DNA of 21,214 nucleotides, taken from positions 1-21,214 of the forward strand of contig JAWQRM010000588.1 in assembly GCA_033557675.1 (NCBI GenBank), given 5' to 3'. Position numbers and translations under genes: made by a program. Position 1 is the stretch's first letter; each line of letters begins with the position of its first letter. The stretch comes from Coptodactyla brooksi (taxonomy: Eukaryota; Arthropoda; Insecta; Coleoptera; Scarabaeidae). The notes beneath the pieces are model-generated. The model was not told the origin of the DNA. It was given only the letters and a program-made list of their open reading frames with translations, and searched no databases. Shown one piece after another: positions 18,885 to 21,214 of this stretch.

Positions 18885-19050
18885 GTAGCTGTTTGCCCTG
18901 CAAAAAATCAGGGCATATTAGCGGTATTAGATTATATGCTGTTGTTATATACTTTAACTTTATAAACGTAGATGTTAGCCGTGCAGAGTGTGAGAGCATA
19001 ATGCCGGTATTATCCTGTATACCGGCAGTTATGTACAGTAACTTTGATTT
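18885..19050. repeat. Diverged tandem duplication, 83-bp period
   Basis: 18885-18967 and 18968-19050 align at a constant 83-bp offset. Anchor matches are GTAGCTGTTTGCCCTGCA against GTAGATGTTAGCCGTGCA, GGGCATATTAGCGGTATTA against GAGCATAATGCCGGTATTA, and TTATATACTTTAACTTT against TTATGTACAGTAACTTT. No more than two copies are present. They lie between the two clusters of TGACCTTGA motifs. Confidence 0.75.
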
Positions 19051-19329
19051 TGACCTTGTTCGGGGAAAAAGCCCTGACCTTGAAGTGTTCCAAGGTCATT
19101 TAGATGACCTTGACTAGCAATGACCTTGAATACTTCCAAGGTCACTTAGACGACCTTGGCAGTATAGATGACCTTGACTAACAGTTACCTTGTTATGAGA
19201 TAAGGTCCTGACCTTGTATACTTCCAAGCACATTTAGATAACCTTGGAAGTATTTCAAGGCCACTTGATATATGATCTTCGAAGTATTTCAAGGTCATTT
19301 AGTAGATGACTTTGACTAACAGGAGGAAT

Positions 19330-21118
19330 GTATGAAATGTACTCACAGCGGAACGATCACATACAGTGTTTTTGTGGCAATAACGGTGCTGTTATGAACC
19401 GCGCAATCTTTGGTTGTGAGACGTGTGAAACAACGCTTACTCGTGTTGATAATTTAAGAAGACCATCAACCAATGTCTTCTATTGCTAAACGAATGAAAG
19501 TAGCTGACAACCATTCTTCCATAAAGTGATGCCTGTGATGAATATGTCAATAAACAATGTTATTCAGAGCATGTACGGAGTAATCCTCATAAAGCCAATG
19601 CATTCGTTATTATTGATGACGAAGTGGAAAAAATATCTGGTGCTTTTGGTGAAAAAATTGTTAGTTTTTGAATAAATGAGGCAAGACGTTTTGTAGACAG
19701 CAGAATTATCGAGCAGAATTGGAGAGAAAGTAATTGCTTTCATACAGAATGTAATGGATACGCACAGAAGATCTAAAGTAAATATGGAGTGTTCCACCAT
19801 TCGTTTTTTAAATACGAAGGACGATGTGGAAATTAAATCGTTTAATACAAGAAATAAAATTATAACAATGTCAGTGGATTTATGTGAAGTATACGAAGAA
19901 TTTATTGACGAAATAATTTCAAAAATATCCGAATTTTAGGGACGGGATTCAGGTAAGATGCCTTTAAAATATTTTCTTCTTGTTATAGAACAATTTTAAC
20001 CGATTTATAGGATGGACTCGGGTACAAATTTCATATATGGAACTAAATTGTAACAAACTTAATCCCACAAGAGCTTCAAGTTATATAGATTTACCGCCAT
20101 CAATTAAATCGAGAAATGCAGTAATTAATATAAATAACCAGGATAATTTTTGTTTTGCTTAGGCGCTTACATCCGCGCTGTACCCATCCGCCGATTTACC
20201 ACAAAGAGTTACATCGTATCCCTATTTTTTACAAACTTGTTTGGATTACACGAATGTCAAATTTCCAGTTAGTGTACGGGATATTTCAAAATTCGAAGAA
20301 CAGAATAATATATCTATAAATGTGTACGGGATAAACACATGATTTAATAGTGAGATTACTATTCATGATATTATTGCATTAAATGTGTGTAAAACGAGAT
20401 GAGGTTGTCGCGTAAATTTATTATTAATAACAGACGACGAGGGAAACAGTCATTATTGCTGGATTAAAAGTTTGTCGCGTCTTGTTAGTACACAAGCATC
20501 TTTATACAGTCATAAAAGGTATATCTAAGAAGGATGTTTGGTGCATTTTACCTCAAAATTAAATACAATGTGACATCAAGACGATGATTGTGCGAAAGTT
20601 AGAGCAAGTTTACAATAAATATAAAAATTAATAAATATGGTCATGAGGAAAGAGAAAACGTCCTACAATTTGAAAACTTTGAAAAACAGTTAAAACTCCC
20701 ATTCGTAATTTGCACAGATTTTGAAACTCTGTTGAAGCCTGTAATTGAAAACAGAATAATAATGGATGAAAATTATTCATACACTGAAAAATATTTCGAA
20801 CATGAACTATGCTCTTTTGCATACTACTAAGTGTTCGTACGATGCTTCGTTATCTAAATTTGAAATATATCGTGGACGAAATGCAGCAAATGAGTTTACG
20901 ACAAGTTGGAAAATGAAGTTAAATTTACTTATAAAAATTATTTAGGCAAGTTGAAACCTATGATTCCGTTAAGCGAATTAGAAGAAATTAAGTACGAATT
21001 GGATTCATTCTGTCACATATGCGATAAGGTAATAACTAATGACAAAATACGTGTACGCATTTTTATCAGTTATCAAACGCCAAAGTTTATTCCAGTACTT
21101 TTCCAACTGCCTTTCTAA
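19330..21118 (+). pseudogene. Polinton-like family B DNA polymerase, N-terminal half
   Basis: Relic of the protein-primed DNA polymerase B of a Polinton/Maverick- or adintovirus-like element; intact relatives replicate the element. In order: a Cys-rich finger-like segment (GCETCETTLTRVDNLRR, about 19411-19461); DTHRRSKVN and EIKSFNTRNK (19757-19855), with the frame ending at a TAG (19937-19939) before GRDSG; DNFCFA (about 20143-20160) followed by a TAG, then ALTSALYPSA and FEEQNNISINVYG (about 20300-20335); NLLLITDDEGNSHYCWIKSL (about 20418-20480); LPFVICTDFETLL (20696-20734), whose Asp and Glu (20717-20725) form the exonuclease I motif; then CHIC near 21011-21022. Similarity stops after about 21055, before the expected remaining Cys/His and the palm motifs. 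Around ten stops and frameshifts make it non-functional. Same strand as the integrase relic, 2.5 kb downstream of it. Confidence 0.85.
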
Positions 21119-21214
21119 TTACAATTGTCATATGTTTATAAATTGATGTAGGCTTTCATGGTCGGTGTTATTATAAATAATATTTTTAGGGCTTCTTGAC
21201 CGTGTTCTAAAAGA

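Larger units (their letters stand above)
18626..19316. promoter_or_regulatory. Dense array of TGACCTTGA / TCAAGGTCA motifs
   Basis: Exact TGACCTTGA occurs at 18649, 18752, 19075, 19105, 19121 and 19169. The exact reverse TCAAGGTCA is at 18693 and 19289, and CCAAGGTCA at 19090 and 19136. Near matches (TGACCTTGT, CGACCTTGA, TAACCTTGA and others) raise the number further. YCAAGGTCA is the established extended half-site for monomeric nuclear receptors such as FTZ-F1/SF-1 and ERR. In 19090-19316 the motifs form decaying inverted pairs, for example CAAGGTCAT-TTAG-ATGACCTTG at 19091-19112 and CCAAGGTC-N8-GACCTTGG at 19136-19159. The array ends about 15 bases before the readable start of the polymerase relic. 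Whether any receptor binds it is an inference; it may equally be a satellite-like repeat. Confidence 0.55.

Noticed and set aside
18893..19117. 74-codon + frame ending FQGHLDDLD.
   Set aside because: It runs through the 83-bp tandem duplication and the TGACCTTGA array; the apparent residues follow from the repeats.
19564..19800. 78-codon minus frame with hydrophobic residues.
   Set aside because: Antisense to the polymerase relic and without any motif of its own.
1..21214. Search for CRISPR arrays, rRNA, tRNA, bacterial operons, riboswitches and intact host genes.
   Set aside because: None could be supported; regularly spaced repeats with unique spacers, tRNA folds and ribosome binding sites are absent.

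Overview
The window looks like AT-rich, non-genic DNA from an arthropod, most likely an insect. The evidence is the pile-up of decayed class II transposons typical of insect genomes (pogo/Tigger-like, several Tc1/mariner lineages, a Polinton-like element), long AT-rich stretches without genes, microsatellites, and the absence of operons or bacterial-style gene spacing. I found no intact host gene, rRNA, tRNA or CRISPR array. Almost every recognisable coding segment is a pseudogene fragment of a mobile element.

Layout. 1-1400: unrecognised AT-rich DNA with a striking 32-bp perfect hairpin (516-584). 1401-3397: a pogo/Tigger-like transposase relic on + with its 3' noncoding end. 3400-8280: about 4.9 kb with nothing I can name, apart from a (TA)n tract and one unrecognised 150-codon open frame. 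8284-9162: an internally deleted Tc1/mariner-superfamily relic on +. 9163-11750: unrecognised DNA with a GC-richer island (10080-10410) and an inverted repeat (11188-11336). 11759-12895: a short non-autonomous Tc1-like element with perfect 27-bp terminal repeats, abutting the C-terminal end of a minus-strand mariner transposase relic. 13522-14513: a second mariner-superfamily element with long, unequal terminal inverted repeats. 14834-15062: a Tc1 transposase C-terminal stub.

15456-21118 is the most interesting part. Two genes of a Polinton/Maverick-like (adintovirus-like) element survive as fragments, both on +. One is an integrase split by an 80-bp Tc1-type element and a 756-bp inverted-repeat element (15456-16854). 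The other is the N-terminal half of a protein-primed family B DNA polymerase (19330-21055). Between them sits a minus-strand Tc1/mariner transposase relic that appears to contain a spliceosomal intron (18091-18351). Next to it is an unusual 0.7-kb region (18596-19316) packed with TGACCTTGA/TCAAGGTCA motifs, palindromes and tandem repeats, directly upstream of the polymerase fragment. That motif matches the extended half-site bound by monomeric nuclear receptors of the FTZ-F1/SF-1 and ERR type.

How they work together: nothing here appears functional as a protein system. The value of the window is as layered insertion history, plus the repeat array, whose origin (element-borne control region, satellite or chance-selected sites) is open. 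All family assignments come from reading translated motifs by eye; no database search was possible.
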